Positions 12,067 to 22,953 of a stretch of 64,000 bases of DNA are shown here, piece by piece (positions within the stretch are counted from its first letter, which is position 1; every line of letters begins with the position of its first letter). Below the pieces are notes generated by a model. It saw only the letters and a program-made list of their open reading frames with translations, ran no database searches and was not told the DNA's origin. Source of the DNA: Takifugu bimaculatus (lineage: Eukaryota > Chordata > Actinopteri > Tetraodontiformes > Tetraodontidae); contig CP034991.1 in assembly GCA_004026145.2 (NCBI GenBank), positions 9,668,592 through 9,732,591 on the forward strand, read 5' to 3'. Made by a program: the position numbers and the translations under genes.

Positions 12067-15000
12067 TGACTAATATCGCAGTGGAAGGCCAGATCTCTCT
12101 GTGGTCCAATACATAGCAACAACACATTTTCCCCAACGCGAACTTCACTTCAGAAAGGGGAATTTTTCAGAGGAGAAACTTTTATGATTGTTGTAAATGA
12201 CTAAACTTTTTGTTTTTTACTTGTTAGTAGTCAAACAATGAAGTTGTTTCTTTTAATGATGCGTTTGGCTAAACAAGCAAATATTTGCAACGTGTTCACG
12301 TTGCTGAATAATGTCTTTTAGCAAAAGATGTGTTACCTCAACTTTGTGTTAGCTCAAGGAATGTCATGATTTTTCTGTTAACGCTGTCTTCCTGTTAGCT
12401 AAATTTTGGAAGGAGAAATGTAGTGTTATTATTTGTAGTAACAAGTTATAGGTCTGGTTAGCCATGCACAGCAAACATTTGCTTTGACTGAGCTGTGTCT
12501 GTTGAGTGTTTGCAGGCTTCTGCAGCTAAGTAGCTGGATTGAACGTTTTGGCACTCTGCATTAATATATTTGCTATTCATCATTTGTTGCTATTGAACAT
12601 GTGTGACAGACTTGCATATAACATCTCCAGAATGTGATTAGCAGAATAGCAAACATCCCAGTGTGGTGCCAGAGTTAGCGAAACAGTTGGCTAATGTAAA
12701 GGTGAATACTTAAGCATAATTTACCAATTTTATTTTTTTAAATACAGATGACATCTGTCATTAAAAAGCCTTCTATGTGACTGGATCTTAGCAGTGTTGG
12801 TTGCATCCTGTGACACATTAAGCTGATCGGACTGATTTGTTGGTGGAGTCGGTGGCTGTTTCAAATTTATCTTTTTTTTTTTTTTTGCAACCACAGGTCA
12901 GCAGCTCTGTCAGACTTGCAGGTCAACCTTTAGCCACGGAGGCCAGCTGTGTTTCTGTGTATTTGCTGCTAGCGTGTGTTGGACCACAGAGAGGTTTGCC
13001 TGGTGCTGATCTGTCACCCAGTTGAATTATGGTGGTTTTGCTTTCTGTGAATGTGATGATGATGATAATAATAATGATAATGACACCTTCTCCTTTTCAG
13101 GGGTCTATTTAAATCTTTGATCCAGTTCATTTTTGTTGCTTTGATATGGTTTGTGTAAAGTTCCACTCTGGCAGGTGCTCCCTGTTTAAAGTGTACTTTG
13201 TTCTGTTTAAATTGTTTAACCAGTTTCAGTGTGATGTGTTCTCATGACTGCTAGGCTAACAGTCTCCTGCTTTACTGTCTGGATGTGACCATGTAGGTTT
13301 GACTGTAATCAGACCACTGGAGCACAATGGGCTGCCGGTTTTGCGTGACCCTGGAACCAGTAGGTCGTCTGTACCACTGCAGGTTTAGATCTTCCAGGTC
13401 CTGAGCCCTGGTCCTGAAGAGGGATGCGATCTTTCCGCTTTCATGGATTCTGTTGTTTTTCTAAATTGTAATCTGCAGATTTTCTATTAGATTTTATTGA
13501 TCAGAGTTGTTTGAACCCGAGCCAGAGACTGTCGCTGGCTGAGGAGGAGGGCTAATAAACAGGCTCATTCTTTCAGGCTCCTGTCTTCATGTCCTGCTGC
13601 AGCCAGGTCACATGACCACAGCAAGTTGTCAATCATCTCTTTATTTCTTTCATATCTGTGCACATGTCAACAAGATTGGAGTTCAACCAAATTTGTTTTT
13701 AATGTGACAGGAAGTTTGAGTCCTACATCTTTACAAATAAATTTGAACTAATGGACAGAAACATGTCAGCCAGGACTTCTCTATTGTGGCATTTCTTCAA
13801 ATCTGATTCTTCCACTAAACAGATTTTCAAAGGAGTGCTGAGGGCATCAAAAAGCTGAGGCCAGGGCCTTGTCTGATAGGAGGGGCATGCCATCAGCCGT
13901 GATCTACTTCCTGTTTGAAATTTCAAAAATGATCGGCAGAGACATACATGATACATGTAGCATTAGCATGGTCCAGCTGCCAGATATGAAATGTGATGAG
14001 ACTTTCAAACCAACATTTCTATTTAATGAGCTTGTACATGTCTGTGTGCCAGAAAGAGCCTTTTCTAATGTACGAAAATGGAGATTCATCATTTATTCAT
14101 GTTCCCAGAGCGGAGACAGATGGTTCAAGTGATGTGATGTCATCTGTCATTAAGACACTAGCTCCTGTAATCACACACTTCAGAGCTGGCAAGACAGGAT
14201 GCCATGAAACTTTGCATTTGTCTCCTTTCGCTTGTGTATAAAATTGTTTTTACAGTTGCACTTGGACTGTCCACCACGTTGTGGCGTCTGAGTCCTTAAC
14301 TAAGGTCCATCTGGACAAAAGTCCACAACACAACGGAGCCTGGTCGATCAGGTGGGTCAGTTCCAGAAGAGGGCCCTGATCACAGATCTGAGGGATGCCA
14401 CCAGAACGTTCTACTTGTTTATCTCAAACCTGAGAAGATTAAAAAACAACTAATATTTTATGATTGATCATCAGATTCACTCAAAAGATTTACCCAATGA
14501 TGCAAAAATAGGAAGTTTTATTGTGAAAGAGGCAAATGCAGCTGTGTGTTTCAGTCTCTGTGGTCATAAAGTACAGGAAGATGTTCTGTAAGTACAGCTG
14601 AACTGTGTGTGAGAGAGAGACCTAATTAAACATTAAAGTGATGGTGATCTGGATCCAGTCCAAATGTTTCCCATGATGCTCAGGGACCAACAAAGGGGAA
14701 ATCACATGATCCTCAGAGGAGGAAATTCAGAGTTTTGGCAGCAGAAATCACAAACTGGAAACCTTTTTTCCTGGAGCAGAAACCGAGCATGGGGACCTGT
14801 TACCTTTAACATCAGTTTCACCTGTTGGTGGGACTCACAACGGAGCCAAGTGTCCGGACACGGGACCGCTCCCGTCTTGTTGTGGCGCCATCACTGAAAC
14901 GGATCCGAATCAAAGGTCAGCTGACCTTCACAGCGTCAGAGGAATGATGATACTGCTCAGCTGTGGGCCTCTGCCTGATGAAGGTGATGAGGAAGAGTGT

Positions 15001-15150
15001 GGAGAAGGTTGGACTGCAGCAGCTGACGGCCTGTCTCCTCATGGCTCACAAGCTTTTATCGGGGAATTACTGCGTCTGTCCGGCGCATGAATACTAACGA
15101 GGCTGCAAACGCTGCACATAATCTGGTTAGCGGAACAATATCAATGTGCC
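12067..15150. other. fubp3-prdm12 spacer, noncoding
   Basis: No gene recognised. A (GAT)n/(AAT)n patch lies near 13055-13082. The AT-rich block 13990-14250 contains several ATTA-type homeodomain-like motifs and is open on both strands. It could be a conserved prdm12 enhancer, but that is only a guess without alignment. Confidence 0.4.
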
Positions 15151-15159
15151 ATTTAGGCT

Positions 15160-15660
15160 GGTTCCCACTCCGCGCTCCTCTTTTTTTTCTTTTTCTTTTC
15201 TTCTTCTCGTCCTCAGGTCAGCCACCAGTCTTCTCCTCTCCTGATGTTTTCACGCGTGCCAGTCACCTGCCGCCCCCGCCCCTGTCCTCCGGAGCCTCAG
15301 TGCTCCGCCGGGCCCGTTAAAGCTCATTAAAGCGTGTCCTCATTCAATAAAGACGCGCCTCCATTAAGAAAGTCCCGCTCGCTCCGCGTGCGCGGCGGCT
15401 GCAGCCGTGATAGCTGAAGAAAAGCTGAAAAAGGCAGAAAATCCATCTTCATTCACTCTCACCGTTTCACAAACATTTGCTAATCCTTCATTATTCCCGG
15501 ATTTTCTCTCTTTTCTTCTCTTTCTGAGCGTCGGGACAAAAGCGCGCGGCCTCCGTGTTCTGGCTCCGGGGAGCACAGCGGGAGCCCGCTGAGAATGAAG
15601 CCGGCAGAGGAGCGCCCTGAGTCGGCCTGCGGAGCTTCGGAGCTGCCGAGACGAAATCAC
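15160..15660. promoter_or_regulatory. CpG-rich block upstream of prdm12
   Basis: CG-dense DNA (for example GCTCCGCGTGCGCGGCGGC near 15380) stands out from its AT-rich flanks. It lies 1.6-2.1 kb upstream of the prdm12 start. Likely a promoter/CpG island or enhancer of prdm12. No TSS signal is visible. Confidence 0.4.
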
Positions 15661-15667
15661 GTTGATT

Positions 15668-15686
15668 TAATAATAATAATAATAAC

Positions 15687-15728
<42 letters not shown>
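15668..15728. repeat. (AAT)n microsatellite
   Basis: About 20 AAT units with one interruption, followed by AT-rich low-complexity DNA to about 15920. Confidence 0.95.
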
Positions 15729-16189
15729 TGTTAATATATATAACGTATGTAATACTAATTGTAATAAAAATAATAATTGTTGTAATTATAGTTAAATTAT
15801 ATAAATAATTATAGCGATTATTGTTATTGTTGTTTTATGGCTATTGTTGTTATTGCTATTATTATTGTTGTTGTTACTATTATTGATTTTATTATGTGGT
15901 CGTCATTATTATTGTTGATTTTAAAAAGAGAAATGAAGGAAAACAAACATTTAATTCAGCTAATTGATTCTGTATAATTTAGACATTCTGCGACAAAATA
16001 TTTAACTTGATTTATTCTGTGTATGTGCTTGTCTACGCTCGCGCGCGCGTGAGTGCGCCCGTGCGAATGTCTAAATGCTCATAAATGAGGATCAAAGTGG
16101 GACACAACAGTAATCGTGTTGAGGAGGAGGAGGAGGATGAAGACAGCAGCTGTTGTCTTGGTGATCTTTCTCTAATCTGTTTTCCTGCT

Positions 16190-16765
16190 CTGTCACTCAC
16201 ATTCCTCTTCCTCCTTTCCCTCTCTACTCCTCTATTCTCTCTCCTCCTCCTCTTTCCCCCCTCCTCTCTCCTTCTCTCCTCTCCTTCTTCCTCTCCCTCC
16301 TCCCTCCTCCTCTCCTCTCTTCTCCCTTCACTCCTCCTCCCCCTTGTCCTCTCTCCTCCTCCTCTCAACTTCTCCACTCTACTACTCACTACTCTCTCCC
16401 CCTCTCCTTCCTCCTCCTCCTCTCTACTTCCTCCTCTGTACTCCTCCTCTCTTTTCCTCCTCCTCTCTCCTCCTCTCTTCTCCCTCCTCCTCTCTCTTCC
16501 TCCACTCTATTACTCCCTTCTCCCTCCTCTCTACTCCCTCCTCTCTACTCCTCCTCGCTTATCCCTCCTCCTCTCACCTTCTCCACTCTACTACTCCCTC
16601 CTCTCTCCTCCTCTCCCGCATCCTCTCTACTTCTCCTCTCTTCTCCCTCCTACTCTCCTCCTTCCTTCTCCCTCCGCCTCCTCTCTACTCCTCTCTCCTC
16701 CCCTCTCATCCTCCTCTCTTCTCCCACCTCCTCTCTACTCTCTCTCTCCTCCTCCCCCCTCACAT
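16190..16765. repeat. Long polypyrimidine (CT-rich) tract
   Basis: Nearly 580 bp of C and T on the + strand, mainly TCC/TCTCC units with sporadic A and very few G. It lies about 470-1040 bp upstream of the prdm12 ATG. Such tracts can form triplex H-DNA. Confidence 0.9.
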
Positions 16766-17231
16766 TCCACTACGACAGCTCCATTGATGTCTCATCACCA
16801 AATCTTTTATTCAAGTAAAATTTAGATTTCGTTTATTCGACTTCAGTGACATTTATATTTATAGTTTTTTACTGAGTAAAAATATTCCAAAATCAACGAA
16901 GCAGTTGAATGAGATTAGAGCGGACCAGCGAGAGGACCCTGTGGTCCCTCTCTCTCCTCTCTTTTACTCTCCCTCTCTCTCCTCTCTCCCCTGATAAGGA
17001 TCTTCAGGAGGTGATCTCTGCAGATCAGATCAGATTGAAGCTCGTGAACTCTCTCTCTCTCTCTTTTTGTCAAACACTCCATCTTGTTCATCAAACCTTC
17101 ATCTCTGATCTTTCGTTTTGTGAATAGAACTTTTCAACTTACACCGTTTCTAAGGGTTAGGTTCTTTCGCTCCTCGGCTCCAGGTCCTTCGGCTCTCGGT
17201 CCCCCGGCTCCCGGTCCCTCGGGTCACCAAC

Positions 17232-18211
17232 ATGGGGTCCGTTTTGCCCGGTTCGTCACTGGGCCTGAAGGCGGCCTTTAAGCCGCAGCCGGCGTCCTCT
17301 CTGGCGGACATCATCACCTCGGACATCCTGCACAGCTTCCTGTACGGACGCTGGCGGCACGTGCTGAGCGAACATCAGCAGCACGAGGAGCGCAGCGCGG
17401 CCAGCGCGAGCCCCAAGACCGCCTTCACCGCAGAAGTCCTCGCGCAGTCTTTCTCTGGAGGTCAGTGACGTCAAGAAACTGAGCAATCCATCGATAAGCT
17501 ACAGCAGCGAATTTGAGATTCAGCCAGAAATGTTTTAAATGTGAAAATGTTTCGTCGCTCTTCACAAACGTAAAATATATTAATTAGTCAGAGAAGTGGT
17601 TTATAAACTGATTGAACTAATCGCATTGTTTTATTTAAATAGTTCGTGGTAACATTGTACTTTTGTACATTGTACAGGATTTAAAAAAATATATATATAT
17701 CAAGACTAACAAAACTGATTACATTTTTGATTTCCATTCCTGATCGATCGATCTTGACGTGTTTGCGCGACTCCGAATCTCCACACACCTTTATTAAATC
17801 GGCTTTTAATTTCCTGCTGGTGAAGCGCGTTCTGGATTTTTTTTTTTTACAGAAACAGGAACAATAAAATGCGGCCTTTTGCGTTTTTCCTCATGATTTG
17901 GTTAATAAAAGGTTGCTTCGTTTCAGTTCCCCCAAAATTCGTTCAGAATAATTTAGATGAAGGATTCTGGGACGGAACCAACCGAATTATTTTGAGTGTA
18001 TTTGTTAAAGCCTTAGTGTTCTACTCTACTACCACTTAAATGTGGATTAAATCTTTTTTCTTCTCTACGTCTCTAAATTTTTCGTCTTTTTTCCTTCAAA
18101 TAATGTGATTTTTGATTTTCTTTCCCTTCTGCGTTTCCTTGTGAATTTAACGCCATGTTTAGGTTTTCAACGTCTCCTCTTTTCCTCCGCTCCTAAGTAT
18201 TTGACCTCATA

Positions 18212-18294
<83 letters not shown>

Positions 18295-20246
18295 TTTCTC
18301 CTCAGAGGTTCAGAAGTTGTCCAGTCTGGTTTTGCCTTCGGAGGTGATCATCGCTCAGAGTTCAGTTCCGGGTCCGTTCGAACATTTTCAATTTGTTACC
18401 AATGGAACAAATGTGTATTATTATCAATGATGACGGTGATAGAAGTCTGTCTGTCTGTTTGTCCGTCCGTCCGTCCGTCCCTCCGTCCAGGTGAAGGTTT
18501 GGGGATTTTCTCAAAGACGTGGATCAAAGCGGGAACAGAAATGGGTCCCTTCACGGGTCGCCTGATCTCCGCGGATCACATCGATCTGTTCAGAAACAAC
18601 AACTTAATGTGGGAGGTAACATCATGATGATGTCTGAACCGTCACAACCGCTTCAGCTCAGAAAACCGAGACTTTGCTACATATCAGGTGTTTAACGAAG
18701 ACGGAAGCGTCAGATACTTTATCGACGCCAGTCAGGAGGACCAGAGGAGCTGGATGACCTACATCAAGTGTGCGAGGAACGAGCAGGAGCAGAACTTGGA
18801 GGTGGTCCAGATCGGCAGCAGCATTTTCTACAAAGCTGTGGAGGTCCGTGAATACATCGTGGAAAACACTAACCGTGAACACTAGTCAAATGTGGACATA
18901 GAACTAAAGTCTAAAATGAAATTATTGTTTTGAATTTGCCAATTTGATTTTAAGTTTAAAATATTTTAATAATGAAAGTGTACAACTTCAAATGACCTAA
19001 AAGTTTTTTTTTTTTTTAAACCTCTCGTAAAAACAAAGGAGCGGCGTGTCTCTCTGTTGGCTGAAATAGGCACCGTAGATCAGACACACATTTTTTTTTA
19101 TTAAAATGATTTTTGATTTTTTTTTAAAATATTCATTCGGATGTATTCATATTTTCCAGACAATTCCACCAGATCAGGAGCTGCTTGTCTGGTATGGAAA
19201 CTCCCACAACACCTTCCTGGGAATACCTGGAATTCCAGGAGATGAAGAACAGAACAAGAAAAGCAAGAGCGGTATTGATTATTGATTATAATAGTTGCTG
19301 TGCTTCTGATCACACGATCCCTTTATAAATCTGGTGGAGAAACATGTGACAAATACAAGAACAAAGCGTAGAAATGTGAGAATTCAGTCCAGACAAAGAA
19401 AGGAAGCAGCTCAGACTGGTGTGAAACCAGTGATCGTCTGGCTGGTCTGACCTCGCTGCTCTGAAAACATTTCAAACGGATCTAGTTGTGAACTGGTTTT
19501 AAATCAGTGTGTAGGTGAACATCTTTAATGCCACAGCTGGATCAGGCTGGTTCTACACATCTTTTTAAAAAGAAATTCAGCAACTTTAGCAGTCAAACCA
19601 GCCAGTCTGTTTGAAAAACAGCAGTTGTGAGGATCACCAAGCTATTCAAATGCAAAACACAAGATATTTACACAACAGCCACAACCAACACCTGTCACTC
19701 AGGTGATTCTTCACTGCGGCCAACAGCCTATCAGCCATTGGGAAAGATTGTATCTTTAGTCTGACACGTCTCTCCCCTTCCTCAGATGAGTTCCACACCT
19801 GTGACGGCTCCTCCTCCTCTTCATCTTCATCCAGCCTTGGCCGTATGCGTTGTGTCATCTGTCGCCGTGGATTCAACTCACGCAGCAACCTGCGTTCACA
19901 CATGCGCATCCACACATTGGACAAACCCTTCGTTTGTCGCTTCTGCAACCGGCGCTTCAGCCAGTCTTCCACTCTGAGGAACCACGTCAGGCTTCACACT
20001 GGAGAGCGGCCCTACAAGTGTCACGTGTGTCAGTCGGCCTACTCACAGCTGGCTGGTCTCAGGGCGCACCAGAAGAGCGCCAGACACCGACCAGCTGAGG
20101 AAAACGCTGCCACGGCTGCAGGAGGAGCTGCAGGAGTCGTCATCCATAATCCTCACTCTCCTCCTCCTCCTCATCCTCACCCGTCTCAGCTCAGCATGAC
20201 TCACCACGCCTCACTCGTTCATCACATTCCAGCCATGGTGCTGTGA
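17232..20246 (+). CDS. prdm12: PR domain zinc finger protein 12 (6 exons)
   Basis: Nuclear transcription/chromatin regulator known in vertebrates for nociceptor and neural-plate-border development. Exons 17232-17460, 18306-18371, 18491-18615, 18688-18843, 19160-19271 and 19786-20246 join in phase to 382 residues (human 367). The N-terminus has ITSDILHSFLYGRW and KTAFTAEVLAQSFSGE. The PR/SET domain spans exons 2-5, with GLGIFSKTWIKAGTEMGPF, YFIDASQEDQRSWMTYIKC and PPDQELLVWYGNSHNTF. Exon 6 encodes three C2H2 fingers starting CVICRRGF, CRFCNRRF and CHVCQSAY. The tail is Pro/His-rich and ends HHIPAMVL like mammalian PRDM12. The long alanine run of the mammalian protein is absent; only short Ala/Gly stretches are seen. 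I cannot tell which teleost paralogue (a or b) this is. Confidence 0.95.
18214..18294. repeat. (TG)n microsatellite before prdm12 exon 2
   Basis: About 40 TG units end roughly 11 nt before the exon 2 acceptor (TTTTCTCCTCAG, 18305). Confidence 0.95.
18447..18488. repeat. (GTCT/GTCC)n tract at prdm12 exon 3 acceptor
   Basis: The 119-nt intron 2 ends in a GTCTGTCTGTTTGTCCGTCC-type array that runs into the CCAG acceptor at 18490 and serves as its pyrimidine tract. Confidence 0.85.
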
Positions 20247-20320
20247 GACGTCCAGGTCCAAATCCAGGCTGAGATCCCGTCCAGGTCCTCATCTTACTAC
20301 ATGGTCCTGGCGCCGTTATA

Positions 20321-20321
20321 A

Positions 20322-20403
<82 letters not shown>

Positions 20404-20420
20404 ACACACACACACACACA
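20321..20420. repeat. (CA)n microsatellite in prdm12 3' UTR
   Basis: About 48 CA units, 75 bp after the prdm12 stop and before the candidate polyA signal. Confidence 0.9.
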
Positions 20421-21149
20421 TTTCTGAAGAGTTGCATGACGTTAGCCTGTTGGTATAAATCAGGAGTGGTCGCAGTGATGATGTCATGATTTTTGTTTGC
20501 ATGCTGATGTTGTTGTAATGTGTATGTGGAACAGTAGGTGTCGCTGTGGCCCACTGCGATTCAGCTACACTAACAGTGTCGAGTGTGTGCGGCGCCTGAG
20601 CTCAGCAAATACTGTGATTTGGGCGCTGTGACAGGAGGTTGAGCCAGATTTTAAAGCTATATTAGTGTGACGCAACAGACGTCATGCTAATGACTTGTTA
20701 GCATGCTAAAACATACCAAAGTTGTCATCAGAGCCAACGGTCCAGATTCAGCTCACATTTAAGTTCAGATGGTTTGCTCAGATGTCAGAGAAACAACTTT
20801 TATTTTGTTGGCCGACTTGGAAAAAATATCGAGTTCTGGATTTAAATGCAATTTGCACACATCATAAAATTAAACAGATATATCTTTGAGGGCTCTTGGC
20901 TAAATGTTTATAGCATGATTTAGCAGAAATGTCACTTTGATTCTTGTTGAAATGCTGCAGTTCTGCTGATGTTTATGCCATTGTTCAGAGTTAAGATCAT
21001 TTTTATCTCTTAGAACATATTTCTTTCATCAACAATAATGTTTGTAAATGTTTGGATGCCTCTGAATTCACTATAATATGATGTTAAATATTCAAAGTAA
21101 TGACAACTGTAATGATCGGTAAATGTCTCTGTACTTGTATTTACTCTCC

Positions 21150-21155
21150 AATAAA
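21150..21155 (+). terminator. prdm12: Candidate prdm12 polyadenylation signal
   Basis: AATAAA 904 bp downstream of the stop, in AT-rich sequence typical of a 3' UTR end. Confidence 0.5.
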
Positions 21156-21403
21156 ATATCACCAACCAGGTGTTGTCTGAGGTTGATATTCCATTAATAT
21201 CGTTTGATTTGCAGATAAATTAAATTTAAATAAAATTTAAAGACGAATGGATTTGTGTCCTTTGCTGTCGAATCTCAACAGGATCATCGCGACCAGAACT
21301 TTCCATAGACTTTTCTGCTATTTGGATGAAAATTGTGAAAAATGAAAGAGCCGATCACTCCGAGGCTTAATCTCTGCTGCCACCATGAGGTCAATAGAAG
21401 GAA

Positions 21404-21522
21404 TCCAAGGTAGTTTTCTCTGTCAACTGGACAGTTCAGAACTGAAGAAGCCTTCTGGATAGAAGGCGAAACGTCTTCAAGAGAAGAAACCCAGTCCAGT
21501 TGACAGAGAAAACTACCTTGGA
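21404..21522. repeat. Perfect 29-bp inverted repeat (hairpin)
   Basis: Arms 21404-21432 and 21494-21522 are exact reverse complements (TCCAAGGTAGTTTTCTC... / ...GAGAAAACTACCTTGGA). The 61-bp loop contains GGCGAAACGTCTTCAAGAG. It lies between prdm12 and c5. The loop motif looks like one dispersed in animal repeats, but I cannot name the element. Confidence 0.9.
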
Positions 21523-21902
21523 TACAATGACCTGGATGATTGAGAATCTACACAGACATCAATAGAAGGAAGTACAGTTCTGAGGCAGCCCAAGTGACAT
21601 GTGAGCCTGCAGGGGGAGCCAGCGGGCTAGAGACAACGGCAACAACGTGATGGGCAGCGGATAAGAGAAAGTCCACAGAATTAAGAAAGACTGGAAAACA
21701 CAGACTGAGTAAACACACCTTTGGGACACACACACACACACACGCACACACACACAGACAAACACACACACAGTGGAAGTTTTTGCTGTGTCATCCAGTT
21801 AGAAAGCCCAGATGTTTGTCAATAGTTGATCAGTAACTAACTAAATCAGTGTGTGTTTGTTTCAGGCTGTCTCAGTCAGTTGTGTGTTTTCTCTTTTTCA
21901 GG

Positions 21903-22879
21903 ATGAAGGTGTGTGTCCTCCTCCTGTGTGTGTTCTGCCTGTGTTGGAGGACAGAAGCTGATTCCAGATCGTAAGTTTCCAGTCCACAGTAACTCATAAA
22001 TTATTCTACAAAAATGGTTTTGATTCATTTTTCTGTCAGAGTTTAACAGAATTTCGCAAAAAAATTAAGTTTCATTGTCCAAAAATGTGAACAGAAAACA
22101 GAATTGTATTTATTTTAGTTAACTTAGCAACAGGTTTTACACCAGTGCATCCAGCATCGCCGCCGCTGACAGTCCTGTGCTATGATTGGTTCGAGACATG
22201 TTAGCCCCCTAAATGTGGGCCAAAGGTTCAAGGTTGTGTGATTTGTTGGCTGGGCGTCACCTATCTGCTGGCATCAGGGTAGAGTTGTCCTGTTGACCTC
22301 ATGGTGCCACCGCTGCTCTCTGTTCAGTTCAAAGCTCACCATTTTTTTCCATCACTTCCTGTTTACATAACGATGGCTCCACCCCTCAGATATTTGATAA
22401 CTGCCCCTCTGTCACTGCGGCTGGATGCCATGGAAACGGTTCTGCTGCAGCTGTTTGGCTTCACAAATGAGGTGAGGGTCTATGTGTTCTTGAAGACTTC
22501 CATGGCTCCAGATCATGAGGTTCTGGCCCAGGAAGCCATCACCCTCAACACTCAGAACCACCATCAGGCCACCGCCAAAGTCCGGGTCAGACCTAATGAC
22601 ATTAGCCATCTTTACCGTTGTTGTCGTTATTGCCATCAACTGTGCAGTGTCCTCTGTCCCTTCAGCTGTACCCAGGTCGACTACCTCGGACCATGAGTCA
22701 TGTGATTCTTCATGTCCAATCAGCGGAGATTAACCAGCATCTGTCCATCCCTGTCAGTCGCACCAACGGCTTCCTGTTCATCCGTACGGACAAACCAGTC
22801 TACACACCACATCAGAGCAGTGAGAGAAACCCCACAATGTACTGCACTAGAACAGCTGAGCCACAGCAGCACAGATGAG

Positions 22880-22953
<74 letters not shown>

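Noticed and set aside
16033..16825. Long Ser/Leu/Pro-rich open frames on + and Glu/Arg-rich frame on -
   Set aside because: Products of the polypyrimidine tract upstream of prdm12, not of codon selection.
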